Part shown: piece after piece, positions 1 through 22,200 of the stretch
How positions within the stretch are numbered: the first letter of the stretch is position 1
Layout: the number at the start of each line of letters is the position of its first letter
From: Pelecanus crispus
Lineage: Eukaryota > Chordata > Aves > Pelecaniformes > Pelecanidae
Assembly (NCBI RefSeq): GCF_030463565.1
Contig: NC_134643.1
Coordinates: 74,769,721 to 74,833,720 of the forward strand
DNA: 64,000 nt
Reading direction: 5' to 3'
Translations under genes and position numbers: made by a program
Notes under the pieces: model-generated
Told to the model about the DNA's origin: nothing
Databases searched by the model: none
The model's input: only the letters and a program-made list of their open reading frames with translations

Positions 1-303
1 TAAAGCAGATGGAGCCAGACTCTTCTCAGTGGTATCAGTGACAGGACAAGAGACAACGGGCACAAGCTGAAATACAGGAATCCCCATTTAAAAATAAGGA
101 AGGACACGTTTTCTGTGATGGGAGTTGTACATTGGAAGAGGTTGCCTGGAGAGGTTGTGGAGTTTCCCTCCTTGGACATATTCAGCACCGAACTGGACAC
201 AATCCTGAGCAGCCTGCTCTAGCTGGCCCTGCCTTGAGCAGGAGGGTTGAACTAGATGATCTCCAAAGGTGCCTTCCAGCCTCAACCTTTCTGCGATTCT
301 TTA
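1..303 (+). mobile_element. CR1 LINE, 3' end, cut by the window edge
   Basis: The stretch reads as the 3' part of a CR1 non-LTR retrotransposon in sense. Recognisable pieces in order are the end of the ORF2 coding part (the 'ggaagaggttgcctggagag' region) and the 3' untranslated tail ending in 'caacctttctgcgattcttt', the usual CR1 terminus. It carries substitutions against the usual avian CR1 sequence, so it is an inactive fossil. It sits in a PDE3A intron; the element begins upstream of the window. Confidence 0.85.
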
Positions 304-828
304 AGGTGACACTTTTATTTTAGAGCAGTTGATGGCATATATCACTTTTTATTGTGGGAGGAGGTATGGGAAAAATAGAGAAAAGGAAAAAGATAGGGAA
401 TACTTTCAGACAGATCAAATAGGGAAATAAGCTCGTTACATGCATCTTCACACTGCAATTAAATCAGCCTGGCATTTGTTGGTGATTTATCTTTGTACAC
501 CAATTAGGTAGTAACTTCTTGGAAAATGCCATGGAAAGATAACAATTGTTTGTTTTCCTAGCAAATGCTTTCAAACAGGCACATCATTTGCTAAATGTTA
601 ATTTCTCATAATTTATCTCAATGTTCATTGTTTTTCACTTATTTTTCTTTTTACATATTGCTCTACAGCTGATTGTAAATTCCAACCTTGGGTTAGCTCA
701 CCTGCTTGCACTTGTGATTTTGTTAAATAGCTAAATATACTGTAAGATATCCCAGGGCAGAACTTCCTCTGTGGATGCATCCTTTTAGCCAGGATTACTG
801 TCATGGTTTTCCTTTTTCTGTCTACTAG

Positions 829-9750
<8,922 letters not shown>

Positions 9751-9990
9751 CAATATTTACAGCAGTATTTTAAGACAGATTGACTCGTGCACAGACTCTT
9801 TCTCAAGCCAGCACAGCATTTAGACACAACACTGTAGAAGTATGGGATAATGCGCCTACAGCTGTTTAATTTGTTTATCTTTCCTTTTTATGGTGAGGTA
9901 CATTGTTTAAACTCCTATGCTCAAGGAAGCTTTCACACTGCGACACCGGCTTTTACAGACTTTCTTTAAAGAGATTTGGGGGTGGGTGGA

Positions 9991-10016
9991 ATTATATAAA
10001 TATATATATATATATA
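9991..10016. repeat. (AT)n microsatellite
   Basis: An alternating A-T run lies within the PDE3A 3' UTR and is likely length-variable. Confidence 0.9.
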
Positions 10017-10515
10017 GCCAGGGTTATTGGCTGCGCACTTCAGCAAAATACATTTAATGATATATTATGGTCACTGTGATATTTACAGAAGAAAGTTATC
10101 TAAGGAAATGCTGCTTCTAAAGCACATTTGCAGTTAACAGTAAGGTACCAGTTAAGTAGCTTTTGCTCTTAATGCTGAGGGATAAAAGTTCCAAAGCTCT
10201 ATATGAATGCTGATATATCCTGCCAACATGTATATGTGCGTGAGGGGGTGTTTGCAAGTGTGAGTGGATGTCATGTAATATAGCATAGTTCTTATTACAC
10301 TAGCTGTAGCACATATCCCAGTACACAGCAACAAACAGAAGGCCTGAATTTTAGAGAATTTGTGCCCACAAGGGAAGCGGAGACCATTTTGAGGAGCTTT
10401 GCATTCCCCGTAGCCCTCCAAGTCCCAATTTTGCACTCCAGCTGCAGGCAGCAGCCTTTCAGCAGGGGCCGCGGTGGCCCGGGCTGCTGGCCTGGCCCCA
10501 TCCGGCTGTGCGGGC

Positions 10516-10565
10516 TCCTCCGCCTCCTCCTCTTCATCCTCCTCCTCCTCCTCCTCCTCCTCCTC
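10516..10565. repeat. (CCT)n trinucleotide tract
   Basis: The stretch is a CTC/CCT repeat with a few interruptions (tcttcat). It would be a pyrimidine-only tract in the PDE3A transcript. The open frames across it (poly-Ser, poly-Pro and, in antisense, poly-Arg) come from the repeat and are not genes. Confidence 0.95.
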
Positions 10566-11409
10566 AGCACTTCCCAGACTGCTGGCGAAAGGGATGTGCC
10601 AGGAAATTTATTTTCCAAAGGGGGTTACGAGGGACTGTGTGGCACGCTGGTCTGTTCCCCTTGAGAGGACCTGGCCCTCTGTATACTTTTGAGTGCGTGA
10701 GTGGCTGCATGGGGCGGTGTGTGTGTTTGGGCAGGAGAGGACAGAGAGCAAATGTGTGTACATACTCGGAAACTAGAGGCACGCTGTCAACGTTATGCCT
10801 CCATGCATCAGTGGCCAAATATATCATTTAGGAACGAAGCTAAACTATGCCTCTTGAGAGCAAAAGAAGGGGAGTGCGGGGCCGTGCCCTTCCTCAGAAT
10901 AAAAGGCAAACGATGCATTAGGAGCAGCGTGGGGGACAGGTGCCAGTCCTGCGTCAGCAGGACACTTGTATGTCTCAGCAACCACTCACATGAGCTTCAG
11001 AGAACTTGGTTTTTCAGTGTGAGGTGCTGGATGGGAGCAGTTTGTTGCTGGCATTCTGCTTAGAAGCAGCGTGTTTGATCCCACCAATATACTTTTTTTC
11101 TTTTTTCTTTTTTCTTTTTTTTTAAGAGAAAGGAAAAGATCGGGCCTGTAAGAAGAGCAGATCTTTTTTTTTTTTTGTTCTGTTTATTTGTTTTCTCTGT
11201 TGTTTATGCTGTGAGCCAAATGTCTATTTAAAAGGTTGGATATTCACTTTCAATATTTTATTTCACGATATTATATTTGTCAATGATTAGCTATCTAGAT
11301 GTAAATATGGAAAAATTTTTATGGGTTCCTGTAGATAATGATATCTTTAAGAAAAAAAAAGAAAAAGAAAAAAAGGGAAAAGTTTTTTTGTAAAGCTAAT
11401 TTTTTAAAA

Positions 11410-11465
11410 AATAAATACAAAAACATTTTTATACAGTGTAGCCATTTCCAAACCCAACAAATAAA
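11410..11465 (+). promoter_or_regulatory. PDE3A: Poly(A) signals for PDE3A
   Basis: AATAAA occurs at 11410-11415 and again at 11460-11465, about 1.7 kb after the stop codon. The second is followed within 30 bases by a G/T-rich stretch (gtcttgagggatttgtatag), as expected for cleavage. A further AATAAA at 13288-13293 could serve a longer form. Confidence 0.6.
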
Positions 11466-14400
11466 GTCTTGAGGGATTTGTATAGACCATTCTGGGAAGC
11501 CAGTGGTCTACAGGATCAAGGCTTTAAAATATCAGTGCTCTTCGGGACTGGCAGCACCAACCAGTACCACACAATTTAGAGTTTTGTTCCCACAAAAAGA
11601 ATTATATATATAAAGTTCAGTATCTCTCAAAAATCATTCGACTATGTATGCTTTTTATATTTTGATCCTGCAGCCCCTTGCCAAGAAGAGGATTGCTTGT
11701 GTGAGTAAGAATGCTTGTGAAAGGAAGAGTTTGTAGGAGAAGTCCTTTCTATATTAAATCTCTGACATTGCATCCATCACTTTTTGCTGTTGTTACACAT
11801 TCACCATATTTCATGATGCTGTTGACACCTTCCCCACAATGTTGGAAAAACATTCTCTATCAAAGCAAATCAGCATGTGTGTTACCACTTCAGAGTTTGT
11901 TTTTGCTTTGCATTTCCATTCGAGTGAGCTTTTGCTGGAAAACAGGATTTGGTTTCTTACAGGTTGCATTTGCATGAAATTGTCCCACCCTACTCTTGCC
12001 AGTAAAGAAGGGGTTTGCCTTTTGACAGAGTGACTCTAGAGCATGGCTCTGAATGCTCTTAGCAGCAGAAATATTTAGTAAGTGTTTTTCAATGAAATCA
12101 GAAAAGCAAAGATCCAAATTGCGGTATTATTTTAAAGGGAAAAGGATATAGCAGAGTTCATTCAAAAGAAAAAAAGATGTCTCCAGGATCTCAGCAAGTC
12201 TCGACCAATTCCAGCTTGCACTGTTTTCACACCTCTTCAGTCACTGGGATTAATCATTTTATTTGGGGGGGTTTTGTACATGTGATATGCGTAGTATGAG
12301 AAGAATTTAATATGCCTCATTCTGTCCTTTAAAAATTAAACTTACAGAGATGCTTTAAAATGTCACATCTCCAAGCACTTTTTTCTCCATTCTCAGTGCA
12401 TGATCACTGAGACTGGGTTTTTTTATATTGATTTTTTTATTGCCTTTGCTAGAAGAAGAAAAAAAGAAGTTATTGCAGAAAGTGTTAGTGGGTACCCAGT
12501 TGGTAAAATTACGAAGAGGCATTCAAGAATGAGGCGAAATCCTGCAAGTGGACTTCCACGTACTCCTCTAAGCAGGTATACACAGGGTTGAACTAAGAAA
12601 AATTACCCTAAAAATGTGCTGAAATGGAATTACTATATTTTTCCTAGTCATCATTTTTTGGTTGCCATTAGATAAAATCAGGGTCAGCTTCTAATTTGTT
12701 AAGATTTCTTTCTATATTACCAATGGAGCTGTCACAATTTGTTACTGCGTTGCTACACAAGCCTGCTTGTGCATACAGTTTGATTAACTCAGGTCTTTTA
12801 CAGTGAAAGAATTGCTGGCAGGCTTAAAATCAGAATGATCATTGATTTTATCCAACCTGGAAGGAATACCAGTGAAGAAGCTAAAGTAGCTGGGAGTCGT
12901 TAACTTGGTAAGAGGTGACTTCTTTTTGCCCTCCAAATAGTTACTAACAGACTCCAGTTTCTGCAGGTGTCCACTCCTTATGAATCTGATTTTCAGTCTT
13001 TGCAGTGCATTTCTGGCAGGCAACGATCAGGAAATTTTCCAGGTTGGCTTAAGTGTAACACAAAAGAAAATACCAGAGAGATTTTATATCAAACATGTGA
13101 ATACCATTTTTTGTTTTGCTTTGGGGTTTTTTAGTAGATAATGAAGCAGGTAATTTTTTAGGGGGGGTTGTAGTAGTTTCTAGTCCAAAGGAGGCAAAAC
13201 TTTTTGACCTGCAGCTGCAGCAACCTTTTGGAAGCTAGACCTTGATGGTTTTCCACTTTGTGCAGTCCTTTGGTGTTGCAAACCCCAAATAAACCACAGC
13301 CTGTGCAATGTTTTTGGAAAGAAAATAAGTAAAAGAATTGTATTCTATCAGCAAAGTGCTCTGCTTTCACATGGGGTGTTTACAATGTTGATATGGGTTT
13401 CTGGTATGTACAGTATGCAAAGAGGTTTGTTAAATACTAGAAAAAGCAAGCCCCATTTAAACAGTGTTTTGCAGTAAAAATCCCACACATGTTCTTGTTT
13501 TCAGTTCTTTAAAAACAGGGAGAGAAGGATTGAACTATTTTTTTAGATTGATATTTTGTTTTCTCCACTGTAATGTCACTTGGCGGCTGTTCCCTTCTAG
13601 TCTAGGAGAAGTTTGCTGTTCCCTTAAACAGGAGGCTTTTTGCAGTGCTTGCAGCTCCGAGTGTAGCGAGAAGAGCACTCTGCCCGTCACGTAGCAATCA
13701 CATATAAACCCTTTTGTCCCCATATTCCCAGTTTGCTTGACAGTCACATGCTGTTTACCATGGAATATAACTTCTTTCATTATGCTTGTGTTGCAGAAGG
13801 AACACATGGAAGTAGAGAGTGTGAAAGCCCCAAACTATTTATTTTATTACCTTTTCTTTTAGGAGGATTCTGAGACTTTGGTTTCCAAGAACCCAAAAAT
13901 ACCTGTGTCTAGAAGTAATAATTTCCACCATGTTCAGAGGGACATAGTTTACTATTTATGCTCTAATTCCGGAGGGAACCTGCAATTTCTTCTTTTCAGA
14001 GAAATTCAGCTGCCTCCTCCAGTAGAAAGATGGTGTTTGATGCAATGCTGCAAGCCATGCATCAGAAGTGAGTTGCAGGAATCTACTAGGAAAAAGGGAT
14101 TCTACTGTGCTCTTGGCAGCATTTTGAACTCCCTTCCTCTGTGAGCGCAATGCTTTACAGAAAACCTTCGGAATGGCTGTGTGTCACCAACGGCCTCCCC
14201 TGTGACCTTGTGCAGGGTGCTGGCTCTCATAGCAAATGGCGGTCACATTCTGGCAGTAAATGGTTCCCAGGGCAGATGTAATTTGAGAATGCATTTGCTA
14301 ACAATGCAAGGATAGTTGTTCATCACTTTTTGCCCTGACATCATGTGTGAACGTGTCTCTGCATCATCATCAAATTAAAATCCAAGATTTCAATTGCTCA

Positions 14401-17400
14401 GGACCTTTTGAGTGGATGCATTTGAGACTTTTACCTTTAGTGTACTACTCTTAGAAGTTCTTAAGATCCTGATGGTCTGAATTTGGAAGGAAGTTAAGTC
14501 TGTAAAGGTTCAGATAGATGCTTCTAAAAGTACCATTTGGCATCTAAGCAAATTCTGTACCCAACTCCCTTTTTATGCTTTCCATGCTGGACATTGAGTT
14601 CATTTGTTTTCTTTAGAAAGTTCTCCTAAATTTCTGTCTGCTTTTTAGATACAAAATTTTTTCTGAAATTCTGGCCCCATCTTTCTTTCTTCCCTCAGAA
14701 ATACCGCAGAAAGTAGAATGCAGTGTGGAGAAGCCAAGGTCCTTGCCAAACTGAGCATCAGTCAGTGGTACAGCCCACGAGGACTGCCCAACCTGTGCCC
14801 CAGGCTGGGCGCGTTCACACCCAGTGCCGTGCCCGTGCTGCTGAGCTCTGAGCTGGGTAGGTGTGGAGTAGCTCTCAGGTTGGGTACTCAGCAGCCTGAG
14901 CCCCACCAGCTTTTAGTGGGACTTGGGATCTGAGAGAGTTTTGTCAGTTTCCAAAATGAACCTTAGACACTTTTGAAAAATTTGCCGTAAGTATAATGCA
15001 ACAAACGGTTTGTGGTTAGTCCCAGGTGTTAATGAAGTACTTGTGCAAAGTCTCAATTATCCGGCACATCCTGCTTGGTCTGTGTGGTGAGATCCTGTGC
15101 TGGTGATGGTGAGGGCTTTGCTGGTGATGGTTGCAGGTTTGAGTCCGCCCTCTCAGTGACTTTCCATAGGCACAGCCAGATGTGAGTCAGTGTGAGCTGG
15201 GCAGCCCAGCAAATCCAGCTGTGCCTGGGGCTACGAGAGGGGGCACAAGGCACTTGACCAGCAAATACCCCAGGGAGATGCATCAGCTGATTCAAGTGTG
15301 GGAGAGGCAACACAGATGTGCTGTGGTTCATTCTAGAGCTGAGCCATCTGAGACACATAGTGTTCAATAGGTTGGGAGGACAGCAATGACAGTCTGTGGC
15401 TTTTCTTTCTCTGAAAGAAGAGGCTTTTGAGTGTTGGAAAACCTGTAATTCATAAAAACGTATATTTACTATTACTTTTGCAAGTACTGTTATGGTTGAG
15501 ATGTTCCAGCATTACGTGTTTAAGGAAGAAAGGTTTCAGTTTAGAGATGAGTAGGAGAATTTCTTGAGCGTCCCACGGCCTCATGGGCAGAAGGTTAGAT
15601 CGAGGCACATGCCTGGAGCGGAGAACGTACCTCTCCCAGGTCCGCTGCAGGCACCGCAGCTGGGAGGCAGGTTGCTTGCTCTTTCCAGTCTCAGGCCTGG
15701 ATGTTGGCCTGAGAACCTGGGTGTTCCTCAGCTGGCAGCACAGCCCTGCTGTAATTAGTCCTCAAGTTGATGGGGCTGTAGACATACAGGGAGCAAGTCA
15801 AACTGGCAATTCGTAGGAAAGAGAAAAGGAACTTGTAGTCCAGTATGAAACAGACTTTATGCAACACAATTTTCCTTTTATTTCAAAATCAAATGTAATC
15901 CCACTGGAATGAAGTAACCATGGAGTTCCTGGGATTTTAATTACTGTTTGATGTTGCAGCGTTACTCAAAATGGTGGCAGCATTAAAGAGAAGATAATTG
16001 TTCCCATTAACTAGGGTGGGGGAATCTCCCCACACACACACACCATATTTTTAGGTGACCCAACAAGTAAAAGTGTCCAGGCCTCCTGAAGAAAATGCAT
16101 GTTCAAGTGTTTTTGAACAGATAGGGCAATAATTGAAATTAGGTGACGGTTGTCTTAAGCAATCATTGGGAGATCTAGCAAAAAATATTGTTTATTGGAG
16201 GCAAAATTTGAATTAGAGCAAAAAAGCACCAGTACTTTCGAGAGCAACTTAGTATGATAAATCTTTCTTTGAATTTCATCACTTTCATTTAGCAAAACAA
16301 CATTCCTCTGGAGGTAAATCAAAGCAGAGTTTTAGCCCCTGCTGTGGTAGTTATTGAATCCCACTGTTGGAGGGAGCAGTGCCAGAGTTCTCCTCTATTT
16401 CCATCCTAATTATGGTTTATGCAGAGGCCATTAGTAGGATTTTCCTGGTAGGCAGGTGTTCTCTTGATGAAAAATATATCACGCCTCCTTGGCAGGATGC
16501 AGCTGTTGCCCGCGTGAGCATCCACCTGAATTCTTAGGACGATACAAGCTCCTCAGGAGCCTGCAGGCAGGAGAGTGCGGGCGCATTTCTGGAGAGTCCA
16601 TTTTCACAATGACAAAAGGGGGCAAAAGCTCAAGCTAGTTAACAATACTACTTTGATAAAACTGAAACAACAGTAAGTGTTAAGTGTTGTGCCGTTTGAA
16701 AGCTTGCCAACGTCACTTGAGGAGTATGCAAAAATTAAAACTATTTGTAAAACTGTTCCTTCTGAAAGGTGATGAGTTCAGGTATAGCCAACTGGCTTTG
16801 GCCGTGGTCTGTCAAGCTGAAGGATATAGTAAACCAAGAAGGACTTTTTGACTGAAGTAGTTTAATTCTCCCTCATTAAAGAAAACTTTTTTTAGTGCTA
16901 GAGGAGGAAAAAAAAAGGATAATATTTATTTCAGTTGAGCTTTTCAGGTGGCTAGTCCATGCCAGTTGTTTCTTACTTCCAAAGCCGTGCTTGCAGTAAG
17001 TCTGAGGTGTGGAAGTGGGACAACAGATGACACTTGTTCTCCTATTGATGGCATATGGGATCTGTGTGCACCAAGGAGCTCCTCTGAAATCTGCAGGCGT
17101 GGAAAGGGGTGTATCCCAGCAGTGAATTACATGAGGAAACCCAAATATTTCTGTTTTCTGTCTGTGTGGAAGCAAAAGAGTAGGTAAAAAAGGACTGCCA
17201 CAGCTGGGGACCACGTATCCTTTTACGATTGAATTCTCTTGTCCTGATTCAAAAACTGTAGAAATCAGATGAAATAAGCAAAACACAGTGCGTGCTGTGG
17301 CCCCGGCGAGGCAGGCGTGCATTAGCTTGCATTGCCTTGGGCTCGCAGAGGGAGCTGCGCTTGCACCGTTGGCCTGCAAATGGCGTGGGGTCTTGGGCAG

Positions 17401-19248
17401 CACGGCTCAGGGGGAGGACCTGGTGGGAGGTAGAGAACAAATGCCAAATTTCAGAGGGCTGTTGTCAAAGTAGCTGGAGAACTGCCTTAGAGTAATGTAA
17501 TCCAACTCTATACCCACCTCGCCGTGGTTTGCTCACAGCGATAGCCCCGAGGCAGTGGGCTTAGATGCTCTGGTTTTCAACGCCGCCTTCCTTTACCACA
17601 GTGAACACTTACAATTAATGTGAATTAGGAATTGCTTTTTGCTTCTAAATGTTTATTTAAAGGAGACTGAGGTTTTAGTGTTTTGCTGTTGGGTTTTTTT
17701 TTTCTCCCCTGACCCTAGTCGTTTTGCCCCCGTGCTTTCATAAAAAGGGAAAAAAAAAAAAAAAAGTCCATAATGTGATCAGAGAGAAAATAGTTAGGAG
17801 TTTGCCATGTGTGTACATACTACTTTAGGTAGAAAGCCCATCGTCTGTTAAAGATATGTCTCCTTTTCAAAATTCCTGCCTGATTCTGATACACGATGAA
17901 AATCTGTATTTGAATGCAAAATTTTCATTTTTAGATGTTTGTAAACCTTAATACAGTACTGCAGATGGTATCCTAAGAGATCAAAGACAGTGTTAACTGC
18001 TATGTGGTGTTGATATTTTTAATATTTCAACCATGTCAGCTTACATTTGGTCATTACTTTTCTAAAGTTAAGTCTTCTTTTCTTGAGTAATCGATATAAG
18101 ATGTTTGCATGATGGAAAGTAATTTAAGTTCACTTTTTAAAAAGATGTGATTCATACTGTAGGTTGTGTTTGTTTAACAGATTAACATTTTCACTGACGG
18201 GTGGCAGTTTTTTTTCTTTTTAGTGCTTTTGATAGAAGAACACCTAGGACATTTTCCTACAGAAACACATTTTGTAATCTTTGCCTCCAGTTGTGGAAGT
18301 AGTACCTTTCAAAAAATCATTGTTTTCCAATACAGTTTGGCCATCTGGGTAACAATATGCAAGTATGTATTTCATGTACAAGATATGATTTAAAAAAAAA
18401 AACAAACCCAAACACCTCCCATTTTGCTGAAAGTAATCAAGAAATTAATCAGGCAAGGTCAAAACCCTTTCTGAGTGAAAATTTTGGGTGTGTTGATATA
18501 ATTGAAGCGCTTGATCCCCCACCAGATTTTGGGGCCAAATCATGCAAATTTTGTATTTTCAGATTCACAAAAGGCCAACTGACGTTTTTTTTACTTCAGA
18601 AAACACTGAGGAATTTGGTCACCTTATATCCTATCCTATGAGGTTTGACTCCTGGCCTGCGACCTCGGGACACTGCACCTCAGACAGAATTATTTTATGA
18701 TGCTCATTCAGATTCAGCTCTAGTAGCAAGTTTCTGCAATTCACCCATGTACTTCAAAATTAATCCCTCCTGGATTTTTTTCACTTCAAAAGGTGAGGAA
18801 AAGGGGGGAAATGTAATTTTATACAGCTCTCTGAAAAGGGTTTTGTGTACCTTTATAATTCTTTTGAAGCAATATTTTAAAAAAATAACTGCCAGCCAAA
18901 GTGGCAATGCAGAAAAGTGCCATCTTGTTCAGGATTTGTACACGCCAGTTTTTAACACAGTGTTTTCACTAAGTACTACATACGTTAATTTATATTTATA
19001 TATTGTCAATAGTGTTGTAACCAAGCTTCTCCTTTTTAAACACTTCAGGAACAAGGCCTTGTATTTTTAGGTGATTTTCATAAACAGAATAATTCTTTTC
19101 CTTTCACTAGTATCTTGCACTTGATACATGTAGCAATACTTAATATATTCTCTTCACAAGTATTTGTTAAGTGATTTAGTTAATGGCTGATAAATGTTTT
19201 GTACAAAATAGATTCTGTACAGGGAAAAAAAAATCTTTTAGATAAACA

Positions 19249-19257
19249 TTATTTATT
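19249..19257 (+). promoter_or_regulatory. AU-rich element nonamer in an AT-rich block
   Basis: TTATTTATT matches the class II AU-rich element nonamer that marks unstable mRNAs. It lies in a low-GC block (about 19,060-19,400) about 440 bases before an AATAAA at 19701. If PDE3A transcripts reach this far, it would be in a distal 3' UTR; that is unproven. Confidence 0.3.
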
Positions 19258-22200
19258 TTTACTGTTTTGTAAGTTAGACACTATATGAAGCTCCTTTTTG
19301 CCAGAATTACTGGAAGTGCCTCTTGGTAAAATGTATTATACAGTAAATATGTATTCAAAATTATTAGAAATACTTGTCACAAATTGAACAATGTGGATGT
19401 TGCAATGTGAAGACAAATGTACAACATAAATATAATTCTGTGGTATCCTGTTTGCTGTGTTTCTTTTTCCTTTATTGAACAAATTTGCTTTGAGTGCCCA
19501 GCTTTCAGTTTAAGCGCCAGACTGCAAATGACCTGTAGCTTCTTCAAACTCTGAGTCAAATCCAGTAAAGCTGGTATATATTGAATTACCATTTTATCTG
19601 CCGGCTCTGCTTGGTATGTGTTAGTGACCCAAGCTCACGTTTATTGGTATCCTATTTGCAACTTTTACCAGCAGAATTCTGCACTTTATTTCAGATCACT
19701 AATAAATCCCATGTTAAATGCTGTGTGACTCAACCAATCTGCAGAGGGCCTTATTATAAACATCCTTCTTTAATGATGACCAATATTTCAACATCTGTCA
19801 TCTGTGTACATTTCAATCCAATTAATATGGACCATACTGTTTGAATGTGGTCTATATGGCATGGCACTATTCAGCCATAGTAATGCAGAGTGACTAATGC
19901 TTCCAGAGAAAATGAAATGTGTTACCTTAACAGTGCTTTCCTTATTAATCACAGAAGTAATCTGTTAAAGTGGGACATCAGCAAGTGAAATCAATTTTCT
20001 AGCAATTATATTGGTAAGTATACTGTCATTCTTCAGTGAAAGATTTCGTTAGTCCATTATGTGGGCTAGGATTGACATCTAGCTACTTTCTTTGCTCACT
20101 TTTTATAATTTAGAAAAAAAGTGTCTTTCAGCTGTCTAATATTTTCCCCATTTTTTGAAGTTATTACCTACTTTCATCAAAGATCTGGAGAGTTCTTCAG
20201 CCAACTCATTTGAATTGGCTGCACACAAATTATGTGCATCAACTGTGTGCCCAAAGCCTCTTTTCCTATGGCTTAAAAATTAACAGATGTCAAAATATGG
20301 AAAAGCATCAGCCACGTATCTAGCTGTCAGTTTTGAAGTCCCACCAGTTTATTTGTCCTCTGGCTCAAATTCTGAATGGCGAAAATGTAAGGAAATTTGC
20401 ACCGGGCAGTGATTAGGAAGGTATTAGTTGGGATCGTTGCCAGTACAAAAGTAAAATATGGTTATACCTATTCTAGGGGAGTTCCTCATAATTCTGCAGC
20501 TGGTCTGTCCCAAGCACTTAACTTCCTAGCATGGAATTATTTAATCCAGAGATTCACAGCTGCCCACAGAAAAGCATACAACTGAAGTAATGAAGAAAAA
20601 CTCTTTTCCTTCAGTACTCCTCATCACAAAGAGTAGGGGCTACCAAGGTGAAGAATGCACTTGCATTTGAAAATCACCAAACTCTCTCTGGAGCTCTTCA
20701 AACAGCAAGAGGTTCCCGTGGGAAGAAATGAGCAATAAAACACGGCCCAGAAGCAGTCAATCTGCTAATGAGACCACACATGAGCATGCCTCTCCTGGGC
20801 TTCTGATAAAACATAAAGGAGGCCATGATGCACAGTCAGTAGCAGCTCAATTAAATGTTGCATTTTCCAGGTGTTCAAATTACTCTCAATTGCCCAGGCA
20901 AATCCACTTGCCTAAAACCACTTAAAATGTTTCACTAAAAATAGAAATCTCAGAGAACTCTCGGCACTCTGTTTAGAAATGCTTTCTTTAATGTTTCTTC
21001 AGTTATCTCACCAAAATCCTGTGGGAATCGACATCATCCCTCATGCCACCATGGACTCCCTGGATATCAGTGGTGATTCACGTAGGGGTAGAACAGCAAA
21101 CGACTTTGACAGTCAGATGTGTAACTTCCAGGTGCTACCCTGACTGATGGGGTCTGTAGCTCTGGGACAGCCACCTCACACAATCCGAGGGAGAGTTTTA
21201 ACCGCTCCACACTGGGATCCCCAAAACCTGGCATGCTGAGAAGGAAACTGTCAAAGCCAGCTACTTTGTTAAACAGGTTCACAGCCAAAGGGTGAGAGTA
21301 ACGTTGCCTTCATTCATGAGCCATGGGAGAAAATGTGCAAGTTTAAAGTTTTACCTAAGGTTTTGATGGCTTGTGTCACACCCAATCCAGACTGCTAGTT
21401 ATAATCATCAAATAACCTGGGATAGACGCAGTTGTCATGGTTTGGAAGTCTGATACAGATAAAAGGTTGCTGCAACATCTGCTTGTCTGCAGCCTGGAAA
21501 TACAAAGCAGAAGGTTCCTGTTTGATCTGCATGATGGCTTCATTTACAGTGACTTTTGTTGTTGTTGCTGATAAATTACTTCCCCTCACAATCCTTTGCA
21601 CATGTCAATTGTGTACTGCTGTGCTTGCCAAAGGCATCATATTCTACAAATTCAACGCCTTCTGTGTAATAAACTCTACTGTTAAATTCTTTACACCTTC
21701 TCTTTCCACATTTCTAGCCAAAATCTTTGAGTTTAAACCTAGTTCAAAGAAGTTACCTGCATTAGAGAAAGTGCTATGGGATTTTATTAAGATTAATGGT
21801 ATTAATCCCTAGTGGCTGGACAAATTCCAGTTTCTTTTATTACGTTCTTCTAAATTAAAATTCTCCCCAAATCTCCAGTGGGTACAAATGCTTCCTGCCC
21901 TGAAGAGATGTGTCGTGTCACTGGATCACTCATTCATCCTCCTTGTTATACCCCCTTGGAGCTGGGTTTCACAGGGCCCACTGTGATCTTTGCAAAGTGT
22001 GGTGCTATCTAGGTATACACATTACTTCTCTTGAAAATTCTAGTTAAAATCTGTCTGGATCTGTAATTTTGATTTTTTTTTTTTTTTTTTACTTATCATT
22101 CAGGAGGGAAAACCTCCTAGCTCTTTTACCTGATTGGTTACCTTCTGCAGGTGCTTTCAAGGTGACCTACAGCTGTTATGCATGCTCCTGTACATTACCT

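Larger units (their letters stand above)
9751..11480 (+). other. PDE3A: PDE3A 3' UTR (proximal form)
   Basis: The sequence downstream of the stop holds an (AT)n run at 9991-10016, a (CCT)n tract at 10516-10565, and T-rich runs at about 11090-11125 and 11163-11177. Two poly(A) signals follow at 11410 and 11460. The AT-rich stretch at 11,210-11,480 shows none of the usual repeat signs and looks like ordinary UTR. The end is inferred from the signals; longer forms may use sites further on. Confidence 0.7.

Noticed and set aside
10295..10831. Overlapping frames with poly-Ser, poly-Pro and poly-Arg runs
   Set aside because: They are translations of the (CCT)n tract in the PDE3A 3' UTR in different frames.
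16876..17403. 175-codon open frame on the minus strand
   Set aside because: It shows no domain, has an irregular composition and no splice or promoter context; treated as chance.
18645..19070. 141-codon open frame on the + strand
   Set aside because: It lies in AT-rich non-coding DNA and encodes no recognisable motif.
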